In this document: one piece after another, positions 16,451-16,797 of the stretch | How positions within the stretch are numbered: the first letter of the stretch is position 1 | How the letters are laid out: every line of letters begins with the position of its first letter | From: Armatimonadota bacterium | Lineage (GTDB): Bacteria; Armatimonadota; Abditibacteriia; CG2-30-59-28 | DNA: 16,797 bases | Direction: 5' to 3' | Assembly: GCA_016199605.1 (NCBI GenBank) | Contig: JACQGJ010000048.1 | Span: forward strand, 1 to 16,797 | Program-made: the position numbers and the translations under genes | The notes under the pieces: model-generated | Seen by the model: only the letters and a program-made list of their open reading frames with translations | The model's database searches: none | Told to the model about the DNA's origin: nothing

Positions 16451-16660
16451 ATGATTGATCCGAAACTTCTTGAAATCCTTGCGTGTCCCGACTGCAAGGG
16501 TGATATCGAGCTGTGGGAAGAAAAGGAACGGCTCGTCTGCAAAAGCTGCGGAAAACGCTATCCTATTCGCGACGGCATTCCCATCATGCTCATTGACGAA
16601 GCCGAACTCCCCGACGGGGAGCAAACCTCCGGAGGGGAGCAGCACGCTGAGGCTGGTTAG
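16451..16660 (+). CDS. Trm112 family zinc-binding protein
   Basis: The 69-aa product is a typical short bacterial Trm112-like protein. It starts MIDPKLLEILACPDCKG with zinc ligands Cys12 and Cys15, then CKSCGKRYPIRDGIPIML with Cys30 and Cys33. In eukaryotes Trm112 activates methyltransferases. Bacterial stand-alone copies often sit beside envelope or glycosyl genes, and their role is poorly known. GAGGTG ends 4 nt before the ATG. The tail after residue 50 is hydrophilic and variable (EQTSGGEQHAEAG). A glycosyltransferase gene follows 49 nt later in the same direction, so co-transcription from the repeat-borne promoter is likely. Confidence 0.9.
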   Translation: MIDPKLLEILACPDCKGDIELWEEKERLVCKSCGKRYPIRDGIPIMLIDEAELPDGEQTSGGEQHAEAG

Positions 16661-16709
16661 TGGCCTGGGGTTGATCTTCATCTTTGCCCTCAGTCGCTAA
16701 CCGTCAATC

Positions 16710-16797
16710 ATGCCTTTTGACCTTTCCATCTGCATCGTCAACTGGAATGCGCTGGAACACCTGAGACGCTGCTTGAGATCCCTCGAGGAGGAGAAAG
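16710..16797 (+). CDS. Family 2 glycosyltransferase (partial, runs off the right edge)
   Basis: The first 29 codons give MPFDLSICIVNWNALEHLRR, then CLRSLEEEK. The pattern of hydrophobic strand, VNWN and a following CLxSL helix is the nucleotide-sugar-binding start of GT-A/GT2 enzymes that add sugars to polysaccharides or lipids. An in-frame TAA at 16698-16700 and the absence of other starts fix this ATG. No clear ribosome site is seen, so coupling to the Trm112 gene upstream is possible. The acceptor cannot be told from this fragment. Confidence 0.75.
   Translation, partial: MPFDLSICIVNWNALEHLRRCLRSLEEEK

Noticed and set aside
16309..16542. Minus-strand peptide shared between the two repeat copies (RYNDAAILSVMGGKINEG)
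   Set aside because: Copy A is frame-disrupted upstream of the match and the differences are not at third codon positions, so conserved promoter/leader DNA explains it better than coding.

Overview
The window looks like a G+C-rich Gram-negative bacterium, probably an environmental lineage. A small outer-membrane-type beta-barrel protein points to a Gram-negative envelope. The very large secreted LamG-GH2 enzyme and the modular cyclase/AAA/TPR regulator are common in the Planctomycetota-Verrucomicrobiota-like lineages. No taxon can be fixed from the sequence alone. Most gene density lies in long single-copy genes. There is no tRNA, rRNA, CRISPR array, integrase or transposase.

Left part (1-6.8 kb): a secreted subtilase-fold protein runs off the left edge on the minus strand. 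Its N-terminal half has the S8 framework, but the catalytic Asp and Ser and the oxyanion Asn are replaced, so it is a likely pseudoprotease. It is divergent from a 238-aa exported beta-barrel protein. That gene overlaps tail-to-tail with a 1148-aa minus-strand regulator made of a double zinc ribbon, a class III adenylate cyclase, an AAA/STAND-type ATPase and a TPR array. Between this regulator and the next gene lies a 440-nt spacer. It holds a TATAAT promoter for the regulator, a stem set that folds into a three-way junction, and a promoter-bearing repeat.

Middle (6.7-10.7 kb): an exported LamG + glycoside hydrolase family 2 enzyme with both catalytic glutamates and a C-terminal amidotransferase-like domain. 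It suggests polysaccharide breakdown.

Right part (11.0-16.1 kb): an accessory-looking plus-strand group. It holds a SEC-C zinc-motif protein, a TOTE-type primase-helicase, a TIGR04255 protein, a helical-repeat/DUF5678-like protein and a retropepsin-like aspartic protease. The last three are tightly packed and look co-transcribed. The sequence becomes clearly more A/T-rich towards the end of this group. The gene set fits a defence or conflict island, possibly combining nucleic-acid recognition with proteolysis; this is an inference. The window closes with a Trm112-type zinc protein and the start of a family 2 glycosyltransferase.

The most notable structural signal is a 65-bp block, 60 of 65 bases identical, placed about 40 nt before both the GH2 gene and the Trm112 gene. 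Each copy contains a good sigma-70-type promoter with exactly 17-bp spacing.
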